From SPDF01 sp963812085 (lineage in GTDB: Bacteria; Gemmatimonadota; Gemmatimonadetes; Gemmatimonadales; GWC2-71-9), in NCBI GenBank assembly GCA_963812085.1, contig CAWETL010000009.1, positions 62,001 through 126,000 of the forward strand: a stretch of DNA of 64,000 nt. Reading direction: 5' to 3'. The notes beneath the pieces are model-generated. The model did no database searches and was not told where the DNA came from. It saw nothing but the letters and a program-made list of their open reading frames with translations. Each line of letters opens with the position of its first letter. Within the stretch, counting starts at the first letter, position 1. This document shows, piece by piece, positions 54,870 to 64,000 of the stretch. The position numbers and the translations under genes are program-made.

Positions 54870-55732
54870 CAGGATATCCTGGCCGCGATGGCGGACGCGA
54901 ATCGCGCCGGCGCCGCGGGATCCCAGTTGAGGAACATCGACGGCTCCGTCACTTCCAGCTCCAGCAACTGCAACTGGCCGTCGGCCCGCGGCAGCAGATC
55001 GACCCGCGCATAGAGCGTGTCGCTCCCGGTGGCGTCGAGCACCCGCTGGCCCGCCGCCAGTTCCGCGGCGGTCGGGGACACGCTCAGCACCCGGCCCCCG
55101 TGCTCGGTCTGCACCCGAAAGTCCCCCGAGGCAGGAATCTTCCGCACCGCGTGGCTGAACGTCCCGTTGAAATAGAGCAGCGAGAGTTCGCCGACGGAGG
55201 AGACCTCGGTCACGTAGGGTTGGATCATCATGGCGCGCTGCGAGAGCTGTTCGGCCAGGAACCGGGCCCCTTCCGCGAGGCTGTCCGGTCGGACGAGCCG
55301 GGTGCGCCGGGCTCCCGCCGAGACGACGGGCTTGAGCACCGCGTCGTTCCACCCCTCCTCCGCCAGCACCCGCGCCAGGTCGGCGGACTCGCCGCGGCGA
55401 AACCAGCGGGTCGGCACGGTCGGGACCCCTCGCTCCGCCAGTTCCCCCAGGTACTCCTTGTCCGTGTTCCAGCGGATGAGCGGGGCCGGGTTCCAGAGCG
55501 TCCGCACCGCCGCCACCCGGTCGATCCAGGCCACGAAGGCGTCGATCTTGTTGGGGTAGTCCCAGGTGGTCCGCACCACGACGAGGTCGTAGTCGGCCCA
55601 CGGGACCGACGGATCGTTCCAGGTCAGGGGCACGCCGTCGATCCCCGCGGCGCGAAGGGCCGGCACCAGCGGTGCGTCTTCGACATCCAGTTGCGGCAGG
55701 GCGGCGCAGGTGGCCAGGGCGACTCGGGGCAT
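54869..55732 (-). CDS. ATP-grasp domain protein
   Basis: A 287-aa protein of the ATP-grasp fold: N-terminal strand MPRVALATCAALPQLD, VRTTWDYPNKIDAF, a central lysine segment DAVLKPVVSAGARRT and the acidic motif LLELEVTEPSMFL for magnesium-ATP. It resembles the RimK/glutathione-synthetase-like group annotated as hypothetical glutathione synthetase. It would join a carboxylate to an amine; substrates are unknown. It is coupled to DinB. Its ATG lies about 30 nt downstream of the tRNA-Pro terminator, so it has its own promoter or depends on read-through. Confidence 0.85.
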   Translation of the reverse strand: MPRVALATCAALPQLDVEDAPLVPALRAAGIDGVPLTWNDPSVPWADYDLVVVRTTWDYPNKIDAFVAWIDRVAAVRTLWNPAPLIRWNTDKEYLGELAERGVPTVPTRWFRRGESADLARVLAEEGWNDAVLKPVVSAGARRTRLVRPDSLAEGARFLAEQLSQRAMMIQPYVTEVSSVGELSLLYFNGTFSHAVRKIPASGDFRVQTEHGGRVLSVSPTAAELAAGQRVLDATGSDTLYARVDLLPRADGQLQLLELEVTEPSMFLNWDPAAPARFASAIAARIS

Positions 55733-55759
55733 CGGCGTCACATCGCTCGAGGGAAAGTG

Positions 55760-55791
55760 AAAACAGAATGGCCGGCCACCTGGCCGGCCAT
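55760..55791 (-). terminator. Terminator of tRNA-Pro
   Basis: ATGGCCGGCCA and TGGCCGGCCAT form an 11-bp stem (55768-55791); on the minus strand it is followed by TTCTGTTTTC. Confidence 0.75.
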
Positions 55792-55798
55792 CGGACAA

Positions 55799-55872
55799 TC
55801 GGGACGGCGGGATTTGAACCCGCGACCCCTGCAACCCCATTGCAGTGCGCTACCAGACTGCGCTACGTCCCG
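55799..55872 (-). tRNA. tRNA-Pro (anticodon GGG)
   Basis: 74 nt. Acceptor stem CGGGACG/CGTCCCG is perfect, discriminator A; D arm with CTGGTAGCG; anticodon stem CTGCA/TGCAG with loop ATGGGGT, anticodon GGG; T arm GCGGGTTCAAATCCCGC. No CCA is encoded. Reads CCC and CCU. Confidence 0.95.
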
Positions 55873-55967
55873 TCGATCGAGGGCCAAAGCTAGTCGTCCC
55901 CCCCGCCTTGGGGAAGGGGTTCCGCCGCGATATGTTGAAGCACCCCCTCGCCCATCCAGGAGCCGTC

Positions 55968-57911
55968 ATGGATCGCCGCTCGTTCGTCCAGCGCACCGCC
56001 CAGGGGGCGGCCGCCCTCGGGGTGCTGCGCTCACTTTCCGCGTGCCGCCCCGAGTCCCCCGCGGGCGGCGCCGACGCCGCCTTCGTCGCCGTGCGGGAAA
56101 AGTACTTTCTCAAGTCCCTCGAGCTGAATCCGGTCACCTCGACCTACCTCGGGGGCGACGGCTACAACCCCTCGCTCGCGGCCGCCAATGGGCGGCTGCG
56201 CGACTTCACCCCGACCGCGGTGCAGGCCGAAGTGGCCTTCCTGCAGTCAATCGCCGCCGAACTGGGCGCCATCGCGCCGGAGACGCTTTCCGCGCAGGCC
56301 CGGATCGACCGGGCCGTGGTGCTGGCGCAGGCCGGATACGTGGTGCACCAGCTGGCTGAGCGGCGCTACCACGAGCGGTGCGTCGACACCTACGTGGCCG
56401 AACCGTTCCGCGGCGTCGACTGGCAGATCCAGGGGATGACCGACGCCGGCAACGGCCTGCTCGGGACCGAGGAAGAGTGGAACCTGGTCGTGCAGCGGGT
56501 GCAGGCGGTGCCGGCCTACGTGGCGGCGGCCAAGGCGAACCTGCTCGCGGGCAAGGCCGGCGGAAACGTCCCGGACCGACGCCTGGTGCAGCGCGACGGG
56601 ATCGCCGGCTCCCAGGCCAACGTGACCTACTTCAAGACGACGCTCCCCGCGCTCGCAGCGCAGTACATCGGGGCGCGCCCCTTCGCCGCGTCGATCAAGG
56701 CTTCGCTCGGCTCCGCGGGCGCGGCCGCGAGCGCGGCGTACGGTGAACTGGCCAGCTTCCTGCCCGCCACCTACGACCTGAACACGACCGCGGACCACTA
56801 CGCCGTCGGCGAGGAGGAGTACGCCTGGCGGGTGCACAACTGTCTCCGCGATCCACGCAGTCCCGCCGAGCTCTGGGAGTACGGCGCCAAGCAGGTGGAG
56901 GAATACGAGGCCAAGGTCTTCCGCGTGGCGGCCGAAATCTCGAAGCAGCAGCACCTCGGCCTCGCGTTCGGCAACGACGCCGAGCAGCGCGCCGGGACGC
57001 GCGCCGTCATGGATTTCCTGGCCAAGGACTCGCCGAAGGACGACACCGAGCTGTTCGCCTGGTACCGCGACGCCGGCACCCGGGCGGTGGCCTACGGCCG
57101 CCAACAGCAGATGTTCGACATCCCCGCCGAGTACCGGCTGGAAGTCACCGAGACGCCCCCGGTGCTCCGGAGCACGACGGACGCGTCCTACTACCCGGCC
57201 CCGCCCTTCAAGAAGTCGGGGGTCGGCCGCTTCTACCTGACGCCGACCGGCAACGACCCGGGCGCGCTCAAGCTGAACAACCGGAGCTCGGTCGCCACCA
57301 CCGCCATCCACGAGGGGTTCCCGGGGCACGACTGGGAGTACAAGTACATGACCCAGCACAATGCGGACATTTCCGACGTCCGCTGGCTGACGCCCGGCGC
57401 GGTGGAGGACTCGTTCTCGATGTGGGAGGATTCGATGTCGGCGGAGGGGTGGGCGCTCTACGCCGAGGAGCTGATGGCGGAGGCGTCGACCGGGCGCCCG
57501 TACGGCTTCTACGAGCCCGGCGAATACCTGTACATGCTGCAGGCCCAGCTGATGCGCGCGGTGCGGGTGCGGGTGGACGTCGGCATCCATACCGGCCGCA
57601 TGAGCTTCGACGAGGCGGTGGACTACTTCGCCGCGCACGTGGACTTCTTCCCCGACGCGCGCGCCCAGCAGGCGGCCAACCCGATGGCCAAGGCGGCGTT
57701 CGACACCGCCAACCGCGCCATCTACCGCTATTCGAAGTGGCCGACGCAGTGCATCACCTACAACCTCGGCAAGAACGCCATCCTGGACCTGCGCTCCGAG
57801 ACGGAGCGGAAGCAGGGGACGGCCTTCAACCTCAAGGCCTTCCACGAGCGGTTCATGGGGATGGGGACGATTCCGGCGGGCTACTTCCGGGAGGACTTCC
57901 TCAAGGGGTGA
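55968..57911 (+). CDS. Exported DUF885 protein (Tat lipoprotein)
   Basis: A 647-aa protein of the DUF885 family, mostly helical zinc-dependent hydrolases with an HExxGH-like motif: HEGFPGH at 448-454. The N terminus MDRRSFVQR has the twin-arginine motif (R3-R4) and a hydrophobic core ending in LSAC (C26), so it should be exported folded and lipidated. AGGAG precedes ATG 55968; an upstream ATG (55932) would hide the Tat motif. The family is thought to contain peptidases, and this is one of several exported hydrolases in the window. The last 11 nt overlap the convergent PAP2 gene. Confidence 0.9.
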   Translation: MDRRSFVQRTAQGAAALGVLRSLSACRPESPAGGADAAFVAVREKYFLKSLELNPVTSTYLGGDGYNPSLAAANGRLRDFTPTAVQAEVAFLQSIAAELGAIAPETLSAQARIDRAVVLAQAGYVVHQLAERRYHERCVDTYVAEPFRGVDWQIQGMTDAGNGLLGTEEEWNLVVQRVQAVPAYVAAAKANLLAGKAGGNVPDRRLVQRDGIAGSQANVTYFKTTLPALAAQYIGARPFAASIKASLGSAGAAASAAYGELASFLPATYDLNTTADHYAVGEEEYAWRVHNCLRDPRSPAELWEYGAKQVEEYEAKVFRVAAEISKQQHLGLAFGNDAEQRAGTRAVMDFLAKDSPKDDTELFAWYRDAGTRAVAYGRQQQMFDIPAEYRLEVTETPPVLRSTTDASYYPAPPFKKSGVGRFYLTPTGNDPGALKLNNRSSVATTAIHEGFPGHDWEYKYMTQHNADISDVRWLTPGAVEDSFSMWEDSMSAEGWALYAEELMAEASTGRPYGFYEPGEYLYMLQAQLMRAVRVRVDVGIHTGRMSFDEAVDYFAAHVDFFPDARAQQAANPMAKAAFDTANRAIYRYSKWPTQCITYNLGKNAILDLRSETERKQGTAFNLKAFHERFMGMGTIPAGYFREDFLKG

Positions 57912-58536
57912 CCCGGGCCGGGAAGCGCCGCCAGAGGAGCCCCGCCACGACCACGCCGAGCACGGCGGCGGCGGTCGCGTCGCTCAGGAAATGGGCGTGC
58001 GCCGCGACGCGGCTGAACGCGCAGCCGACGGCGAGCGTGTACCATACCGGTCGCGCGCGGGGGAACAGCAGCGCCAGCATCGCAAGCGCACCGAAGGCGA
58101 CCGCCACGTGGCTGCTCGGCAGGCCAAGCCCGGCCGTCGAGAAGGGGCGGTCGGTCCACGCCCGGAACACGTAGTCACCCACCTCGCGACCGGGCCGCTC
58201 CCGCCGGATCAAGATCTTCAGCAGCTCCGCCGCCCCTCCGCCGAGGGTGGCGGCTCCCACCACCAGCAGCCCGCGGCGGCATGCCGACCAAGTCCCCTCC
58301 AGCGCGCGGAGAGGCCAGTCGGTCATCACCAGCGCGGCCGCGACAATGATCCAGGTCGGCAGGAATCCCTGGATGCGGAGGAGGCGCCCGAGGTCCGTTT
58401 CGCCGAACTTCGGGAGTACGAGATGGACGGCAGCCCAATTGTCGCCGAGGTGGGCGACGACGATCAGCACCAGGGATACGGCGAGGAACCGCCACGTGGC
58501 GGATCGGGAGGGGGCGACGGCGGGCGTTGCGGTCAT
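57901..58536 (-). CDS. PAP2-family membrane phosphatase
   Basis: A 211-aa membrane phosphatase with six predicted helices. The three catalytic motifs are present: KILIRRERP (phosphate binding), LPSSH and SRVAAHAHFLSD. The reaction is removal of phosphate from lipid phosphates such as undecaprenyl diphosphate or phosphatidate at the outer face of the inner membrane; the substrate cannot be told. ATG 58536. Overlaps the DUF885 stop by 11 nt. Confidence 0.9.
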   Translation of the reverse strand: MTATPAVAPSRSATWRFLAVSLVLIVVAHLGDNWAAVHLVLPKFGETDLGRLLRIQGFLPTWIIVAAALVMTDWPLRALEGTWSACRRGLLVVGAATLGGGAAELLKILIRRERPGREVGDYVFRAWTDRPFSTAGLGLPSSHVAVAFGALAMLALLFPRARPVWYTLAVGCAFSRVAAHAHFLSDATAAAVLGVVVAGLLWRRFPARVTP

Positions 58537-58645
58537 CAGCCGGATTCCGATCGCTGGGAGAGGAGCGCGGTCGAAAGCTAACGCGGTGGCGGGCGGAGAG
58601 CCCGGAGATGCGAACGCCGCCCGGTGGGGCGGCGCAGGAGGACAG

Positions 58646-58718
58646 AGCCACTGATCGGATTCGAACCGATGACCCCCGCATTACGAATGCGGTGCTCTAC
58701 CGACTGAGCTACAGTGGC
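58646..58718 (-). tRNA. tRNA-Thr (anticodon CGT)
   Basis: 73 nt. Acceptor GCCACTG/CAGTGGC; D arm AGCTCAGTCGGTAGAGC; anticodon stem CCGCA/TGCGG, loop TTCGTAA, anticodon CGT; T arm ATCGGTTCGAATCCGAT. Discriminator T. Reads ACG. Confidence 0.95.
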
Positions 58719-58730
58719 CGACGCTGATAC

Positions 58731-58754
58731 AAAAGGGCGCACATTTGTGCGCCC
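58731..58754 (-). terminator. Stem-loop after tRNA-Leu
   Basis: GGGCGCACA and TGTGCGCCC pair (58735-58754); on the minus strand TTTTG follows, so it can end the tRNA-Leu transcript 13 nt before tRNA-Thr begins. Confidence 0.65.
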
Positions 58755-58763
58755 CGGTTTCGA

Positions 58764-58845
58764 TGCCCTGGCGCGGATTCGAACCGCGACGCCTTTCGGC
58801 ACTACCCCCTCAAGATAGCGTGTCTACCAGTTTCACCACCAGGGC
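58764..58845 (-). tRNA. tRNA-Leu (anticodon GAG)
   Basis: 82 nt, class II. Acceptor GCCCTGG/CCAGGGC, discriminator A; D arm GGTGAAACTGGTAGACAC; anticodon stem CTATC/GGTAG with loop TTGAGGG, anticodon GAG; short variable arm; T arm GCGGTTCGAATCCGC. Reads CUC and CUU. Confidence 0.95.
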
Positions 58846-58855
58846 GGGCGGCGGG

Positions 58856-58884
58856 ATAATACCGCCTCGGTTGGGGTGGGTCAA
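58856..58884 (-). promoter_or_regulatory. Promoter of tRNA-Leu
   Basis: On the minus strand TTGACC, a 17-bp spacer and TATTAT. The -10 ends about 10 nt before the mature tRNA, the best housekeeping-sigma promoter in the window. Confidence 0.75.
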
Positions 58885-58925
58885 CCCCGTTCTGCGGGCA
58901 GTCCAAGTTACTGAAACGACAATCG

Positions 58926-61900
58926 TTAGAGGGTGATACCGCCGCTCGTGACCGGCGTCAGACCACCCGACGTGAAGTTGAGGGTATAGGTCCCAGGGTC
59001 CGCGGTGATCGAGAGGTCGGTGAACGTGGCCAGGCCGCTCGCGTTCGTGCTGATCGGCGTGGTGCCACCGAGCGTGCCTGTCCCAACGAGCGTCACCGAC
59101 ACTGATACCACCCCTGCCACTGGGTTGCCGAACGCGTCCCGTACCTGGACCGTCGGCTGCTGCCCGAGCAGTTGCCCACTGAGTGCTGTCGTCGACGGCT
59201 GCTGGACGATCGCGAGCTGCGCCGCCGCCCCCGCGACCCCGGTCGCCGTAAAGGTCACCGGGCTCCCGGTCAGGCCGGTGGCCGTCGCGGTCAAGGTGTT
59301 CGCTCCGGCCACGGTGCCGAGCGTCCACGAGGTGAGCGTCGCGACGCCGCTGGCGTTGGTCAGGATCGCGGCAATCGGCAGGATGCTCCCCCCGCCGGCC
59401 GTCACCGCAAAGGTCACCGGCACGCCTGCGACCGGGTTGTTGTTCGCGTCACGCACCACGACCGACGGCGGTGTCGTCACCGCCGTGTTGACGGTGGCGC
59501 TCTGGGTCAGCGCGGAGTTCGCCCCGATCTGCGTCGCCGCACCCACGACGCCCGTGGCCGTGAAGGTGATCGGGCTGCCGGTCAGGCCGCTGGCCGTGGC
59601 GGTGAGCGTATTCGTGCCCGCCACCGTGCCGAGGGTCCAGGAGGTCACGGTCGCAATGCCTGAGGCGTCGGTGGCAACCGCAGTGACCGGCACTACCGTA
59701 CCCCCGCCCGTTGCCACCGCAAAGGTCACCCCCACGCTGGGGACCGGGTTGTTGCTCACGTCCCGGACGAGGACGGCCGGCGCGATGGAGACGGCGCTTC
59801 CGGCGGTGGCGGTCTGGCCGTCGCCGGCGCTGAGCGAAATCTGCGTCGCGGCGCCCGCCGTGATCGTCACGCCGGCTGATATGACGGGCGTCAGGCTCCC
59901 GCTCGTGAACTGGAGGGTCCGGACCCCCACGGTGCCCGTGATCGAAAGGCCCGTGAACGTCGCCAGGCCGCCGGCGCTGGTCGTCGCCGTGCCCGTCCCG
60001 CCCAGTGCGCCGCCGCCGGACTGGATGGCCGCCGTCACGACGACGCCTCCCTGCGCCACCGAGTTGCCGAAGGCGTCGCGGAGCTGCACCGTCGGCTGAC
60101 GGGCGAAGACGGTCGCGTTCTGCTCCGTGGCGGAGGGCTGCTGGATGATCGCCAGCTGGGTCGCGGCACCCGGAGACTCCGGTGGCCGTGAACGTCACCG
60201 GGCTGCCGGTCAGGCCGGTGGCCGTCGCGGTCACGGTGTTCGTCCCGGCCACGGTGCCCAGCGTCCACGAGGTGAGCGTCGCGATCCCGCTGGCGTTCGT
60301 CACCACCGGCGTCGCCGTCACCGGCACGATGCTGCCGCCGCCGGCCGTCACCGCGAAGGTCACCGCCACGCCGGCCACCGGGTTGTTGAGCGCGTCACGC
60401 ACGAGCACCGACGGCGCCACCGCCACCGGCAGCCCGACCGTATCGGATTGGGTGGTCAGCGAGTTCGACGTGATCTGCGATGCCGCACCCGCGGTACCCG
60501 TGGCCGTAAACGTCACCGGGCTGCCGGTCAGGCCAGTGGCCGTCGCGGTCACGGTGTTCGCCCCGGCCACGGTGCCCAGCGTCCACGAGGTGAGCGTCGC
60601 GATCCCGCTGGCGTTCGTCACGACCGGCGTCGCCGTCACCGGCACGATGCTGCCGCCGCCGGCTGTCACCGTGAAGGTCACCGCCACGCCCGCCACCGGG
60701 TTGTTGAGCGCGTCGCGCACGAGCACCGAGGGGGGCGCCGCCACTGCGGTGTTCACGGGGGCGGTCTGCGTGGTGACCGAATTCGCGCCGATCTGCGTCG
60801 CGGCGCCCGCGAGGCCGGTCGCCGTGAAGGTCACCGGGCTCCCGGTCAGGCCGGTCGCCGTCGCCGTCACCGTGTTCGCCCCGGCCGACGGCGCCCAGCG
60901 TCCACGAGGTGAGCGTCGCGACCCCGCTGGCGTTCGTCACGACCGGCGTGCCGTCACCGGCACGATGCTCCCGCCGCCGGCCGTCACCGTGAACGTCACC
61001 GCCACGCCCGCCACCGGGTTGTTGTTCGCGTCGCGCACGAGCACCGACGGCGGCGCCGCCACCGGCAGTCCCACGGTGTCGCTCTGCGAGGTCAGCGAGT
61101 TGGCGGCGATCTGTGACGCCGCGCCCGCGCTCACGTTGAACGGATTGCTGGTGGCGCCGCTCAGGCCGGTGGATGCCGCGGTGAGCGAGTAGCCGGCGCC
61201 CGCCTTGTCGAGCGACAGGGTCGAGAAGGTGGCGATCCCCGCGGCCGCGGCGGCGGAGAGCGTGCCGGCCAGTACGCCGGCCGACGGATTGGATCCGATG
61301 CCGATCGTCACGCTATTGGTGGCGGTCCCGACCAGGTTGCCGGAGCCGTCCACGACCCGCACCTGCACCGCCGGCGTGATCGACGCCCCCGAGGCCACGT
61401 TGGTCGGCTGCACCGAAGAACGCGAGGCCGGCCGGCGCGACCGGCGCCGAGCGTGATCGCCCCCGAGGTGACGCTGGTGAGGCTGCCGGAGCTGAAGTTG
61501 ATCGTGTAGGTCCCGACGGTACCAGTCAGACGCCAGGTTCGAGAACGAAGCCACGCCGCTCGAGGTGTTCGCCGTGAGCGTACCGCCGCAGGACGCCGCT
61601 GCCCGAGGCAAGCGCGGCGGTGACCTGTACGCCGTTGCGTCGGCACCGTGTTGCCGTTCGCGTCCACCAGGCGCGACGACCGGCTGACGGCGACAGCGCG
61701 ACGCCGTTCACCGCCGTCGTCGGCGCCGTCGTGATCGCCAGCGCGGTCGCAACGCCCGGATTGACCGTGAACGGCGCGCTCGCCGCAGCGGAGACGCCGG
61801 ACGCGCTGGCGCCGAGGGTGTACCCCACGCCGGACTTGTTCAGGGTGAGGTTGCCGAAGGTGGCCACGCCGGCCACGGCGCTGGTTGTCGTCGTGCCACC

Positions 61901-64000
61901 GAGCGTGCTCCCACTCGCGTTCGTCCCGATGGCCACGGTGATTGACGCCGTCGAGGTCGTCACGGGGTTGCCGAGACGCGTCCTGGACCTGCACCTGCAC
62001 CGCCGGCGCGATGGCCGCCCCGGCCACGACCGTGCTCGGCTGCACGAAGAACGCGAGGGCGCTCGCCGCGGCCGGCGTGATGTTGAACGCCGTGCTGGTG
62101 GCGGGCGTCAGGGCGCCGCCGCTGGCGGTCAGGGTGTAGCCGGTCCCGGTCTTGTTGAGCGACAGCCCCGTTGAACTGCGCCACGCCGCTCGAGGCGCTG
62201 ACGGTCGTGGTCCCGCCGAGGGTGCTGCCACCCGGATTGATGCCGATGGCCAGCGTGATGGACGTACTCGCCGTGGTCACGACGTTTCCGGCGCCGTCGA
62301 GCACGCGCACCCGGACCGGGGGCGTGATCGCGACCCCGGCCACCGACGTGGTCGGCTGGGCCAGGAAGTCGAGCGCGGCCGGCGCGCCGGCGCTCAGCGC
62401 GATCGTTCCAGTTGTGACGTTGGCCAGGGCGCCCGACGTAAAGTTGATGGTGTAGTTCCCCGCCGTCCCGGTCAGCGCCAGGTTGGCAAAGGTCGCCACA
62501 CCGCTCGCGGCGCTGGCGGACAGAGCGCCGCCGAGCGTCCCTGCGCCCGAGGCGAGCGCAGCCGTCACCACGGCACTCGAGCCGGTGACGGTGTTGCCGT
62601 TGGCGTCCACCACCCTGATCACAGGCTGTGGCGAGAGGGCGATCCCACTCTGCCCCGTCGTCGGCGCGGTGGTGATCGCGAGCGCGGCCGCCGCGCCGGG
62701 AATCACCGTGAAGGCAGCGGTGGTGTCGGGGGCGAGCCCGGCGGTGGTCGCCACCAGGGTGTAGCCGGCGGCCGCCCGGTTGAGCGTGAGGTTGCCGAAG
62801 GTCGCCACGCCCGCCACCGCCGCCACCGACGTGGTGCCGCCGAGGGTGCTGGGACCGGGATTGGCCCCCAGCGCCAGGGCAATGGTGTTGGTGGCGGTCG
62901 TGACCAGGTTGCCGGCGCCGTCGACGACGCGCACCTGGAGCGCCGGCGAGATCGGCGAGCCCGCGGCCACGGCGCTCGGCTGCACCTGGAAGACGAGGGC
63001 GGCCGGGGCGCCTGCGCTCAGCGCGATCGGGCCGGAGGTCACGCCGGTCAGCGACGGCGGAGCTGAAGCCGAGGGTGTAGCTCCCCGCCGTTCCGGTGAT
63101 GGCCAGGTTCGAGAACGTGGCCACGCCGCTCGTCGTGTTGGCGGTGAGGGTCCCGCCGATGGTGCCGGCCCCTGAGGCGAGCGCGACCGTGACCGGCGTC
63201 CCGCTGCCGGTGACGGTATTGCCGTTGGCATCAACCACCCGGACGACCGGCTGCGGTGAGAGCGCGACGCCACTCTGCGCCGTTGTCGGCGCGGTGCTGA
63301 TGACGAGCGATGCCGCCGCGCCCGGGTTCACCGAGAAGGTCGTGCTCGTGGCGCCCGTGAGCCCGGCCGCGGAGGCGGCCATGGTGTACCCGGCGGCGGC
63401 CTTGTCCAGCGTCAGCGTGGAGAAACTCGCCACGCCGGCGACGGCGGCCACCGTGAGCGTCCCGCCGAGGGCACTGCCGCCCGGATTCGCGCCGAGCGCG
63501 AGCGTCATCCCGTTGGTGGCGGTCGGCACGGTGTTGCCGGCGCCGTCCACCACGCGGACCTGCACCGGGGGCGTCATGAACGCCCCTGCAGCCACGGTGG
63601 ACGGCTGCACCTGGTAGGCGAGGGCAGCAGGCGCCCCGGCGCTCAGCGCAATGGCGCCGCTGGTGACCGGCGTCAGGCCGCCCGAGCTGAAATTGATCGT
63701 GTAGCTCCCGGCGGTCCCGGTGAGGGCGAGGCTCGAGAAGCCCGCCACGCCGCTCGTGGTGATGGCGGTGAGCGCCCCGCCCAGCGTGCCGCTTCCCGAG
63801 GCCAGTGCCGCCGTGATCGTGACGCTGTTGCTCGGCACGGTGTTGCCGTTGGCGTCCACCAGGCGGATGCACGGGCTGGGGCGACAACGTCACGCCGCTT
63901 TGGCCCGTCGTCGGCGCGGTGGTGATCGCCAGCGCCGTGGCTACGCCCGGATTGACGGTGAAGGCGGCGCTGGTCGCCCCAGCCAGGAGGCCGGAACTCG
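58926..64000 (-). CDS. Giant Ig-like repeat surface protein, 3' part, many frameshifts
   Basis: The whole segment encodes repeated beta-sandwich modules in shifting minus-strand frames; the beginning lies beyond 64000. The C-terminal third (58926 to about 61100) consists of units of about 104-106 aa like Big_1/invasin domains (VLVRDANNNPVAGVAVTFTVTAGGG, TSWTLGTVAGANT, TGLTGSPVTFTATG). The upstream part alternates two other modules (VQPSTVAAGA, PPVQVRVVDGAGN, and ITTAPTTAQSGVALSPQP, VVRVVDANGN) with a period near 620 bp. Frames break near 60165, 60885, 60945, 61420-61690 (several), 61970, 62170, 63065 and 63860. The sequence ends exactly at a module boundary with no membrane anchor or sorting signal. 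It probably mediates adhesion; secretion route unknown. Confidence 0.7.
59250..61100 (-). repeat. Tandem Ig-like module repeats, period 312-318 bp
   Basis: The phrase encoding TGLTGSPVTF recurs at about 59253, 59565, 60191, 60508 and 60826. Copies between 60190 and 60900 are nearly identical at DNA level, so assembly collapse or expansion is possible. Confidence 0.8.
61430..64000 (-). repeat. Tandem two-module repeats, period about 620 bp
   Basis: The segment encoding LSAGAPAAL followed by QPS/QPT recurs near 62360, 62990 and 63610, with lower-quality relatives near 61430 and 62040. Each 620-bp unit encodes two beta modules. Confidence 0.7.

Noticed and set aside
59250..64000. CRISPR array
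   Set aside because: The repeats are 300-620 bp, coding, and without unique spacers of uniform size.

Overview
The window is a chromosomal stretch of a very GC-rich Gram-negative-type bacterium. Outer-membrane, lipoprotein and Tat/Sec-exported proteins are frequent, genes are tightly packed with 4-nt ATGA/GTGA overlaps, and no phage, IS element or CRISPR array is visible. The protein set (SARP/BTAD-TolB-TPR regulator, DUF5916 outer-membrane protein, DUF885 and M1 exported peptidases, ECF sigma with DUF4097 partners, carbamoylputrescine polyamine route) resembles Gemmatimonadota. That is an inference from gene content; no marker gene here settles it.

Layout. 1-6.4 kb: 5'-part of arginine decarboxylase (speA), an M50 protease with CBS domains, an M1 peptidase pair, a two-cupredoxin lipoprotein and a frameshifted YfcH-type epimerase. 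6.4-12.4 kb: queC-queE (7-deazaguanine synthesis), a degenerate HD protein, a diguanylate cyclase, a CGNR-like protein, a pseudokinase-kinase fusion and a cold-shock protein. 12.5-22.9 kb (minus strand): infA, M3 peptidase, MFS exporter, a complete binding-protein ABC importer and a PIG-L deacetylase, then DUF971. 22.9-27.8 kb: aconitase, a G-quadruplex-type repeat and a REP-like palindrome, a sigma-70 factor and a flavin reductase. 27.8-33.0 kb: a proton-translocating transhydrogenase operon whose membrane subunits are duplicated, preceded by a peroxiredoxin gene. 33.2-39.6 kb: histone-H1-like SWIB protein, ABC-F factor EttA, a frameshifted SARP/TPR regulator and a frameshifted lipoprotein. 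39.9-45.7 kb: aguB-aguA (agmatine to putrescine, completing the route begun by speA) facing hutU-hutI-hutG (histidine degradation, no hutH here). 45.8-58.5 kb: D-aminoacylase-like lipoprotein, small Ser/Thr kinase, ECF sigma/anti-sigma/two DUF4097 proteins, DUF5916 barrel, DinB, ATP-grasp, tRNA-Pro, DUF885 and PAP2. 58.6-64 kb: tRNA-Thr, tRNA-Leu and the 3' part of a giant Ig-like repeat protein with many frameshifts.

The most notable item is the peroxiredoxin at 32424-32984 (minus). An in-frame TGA stands exactly where the peroxidatic cysteine belongs, and a perfect 7-bp stem-loop with a G near the start of its loop lies at the distance expected of a bacterial SECIS. It is best read as an exported selenocysteine peroxiredoxin that standard gene callers would split into two fragments.

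Two general points help in reading this sequence. Several genes lack a Shine-Dalgarno site and carry a -10-like hexamer 5-8 nt before the ATG, suggesting leaderless mRNAs. Single-base frameshifts occur in four otherwise well-preserved genes, and removing one base per shift restores three full reading frames exactly, so sequencing or assembly error is at least as likely as real gene decay.
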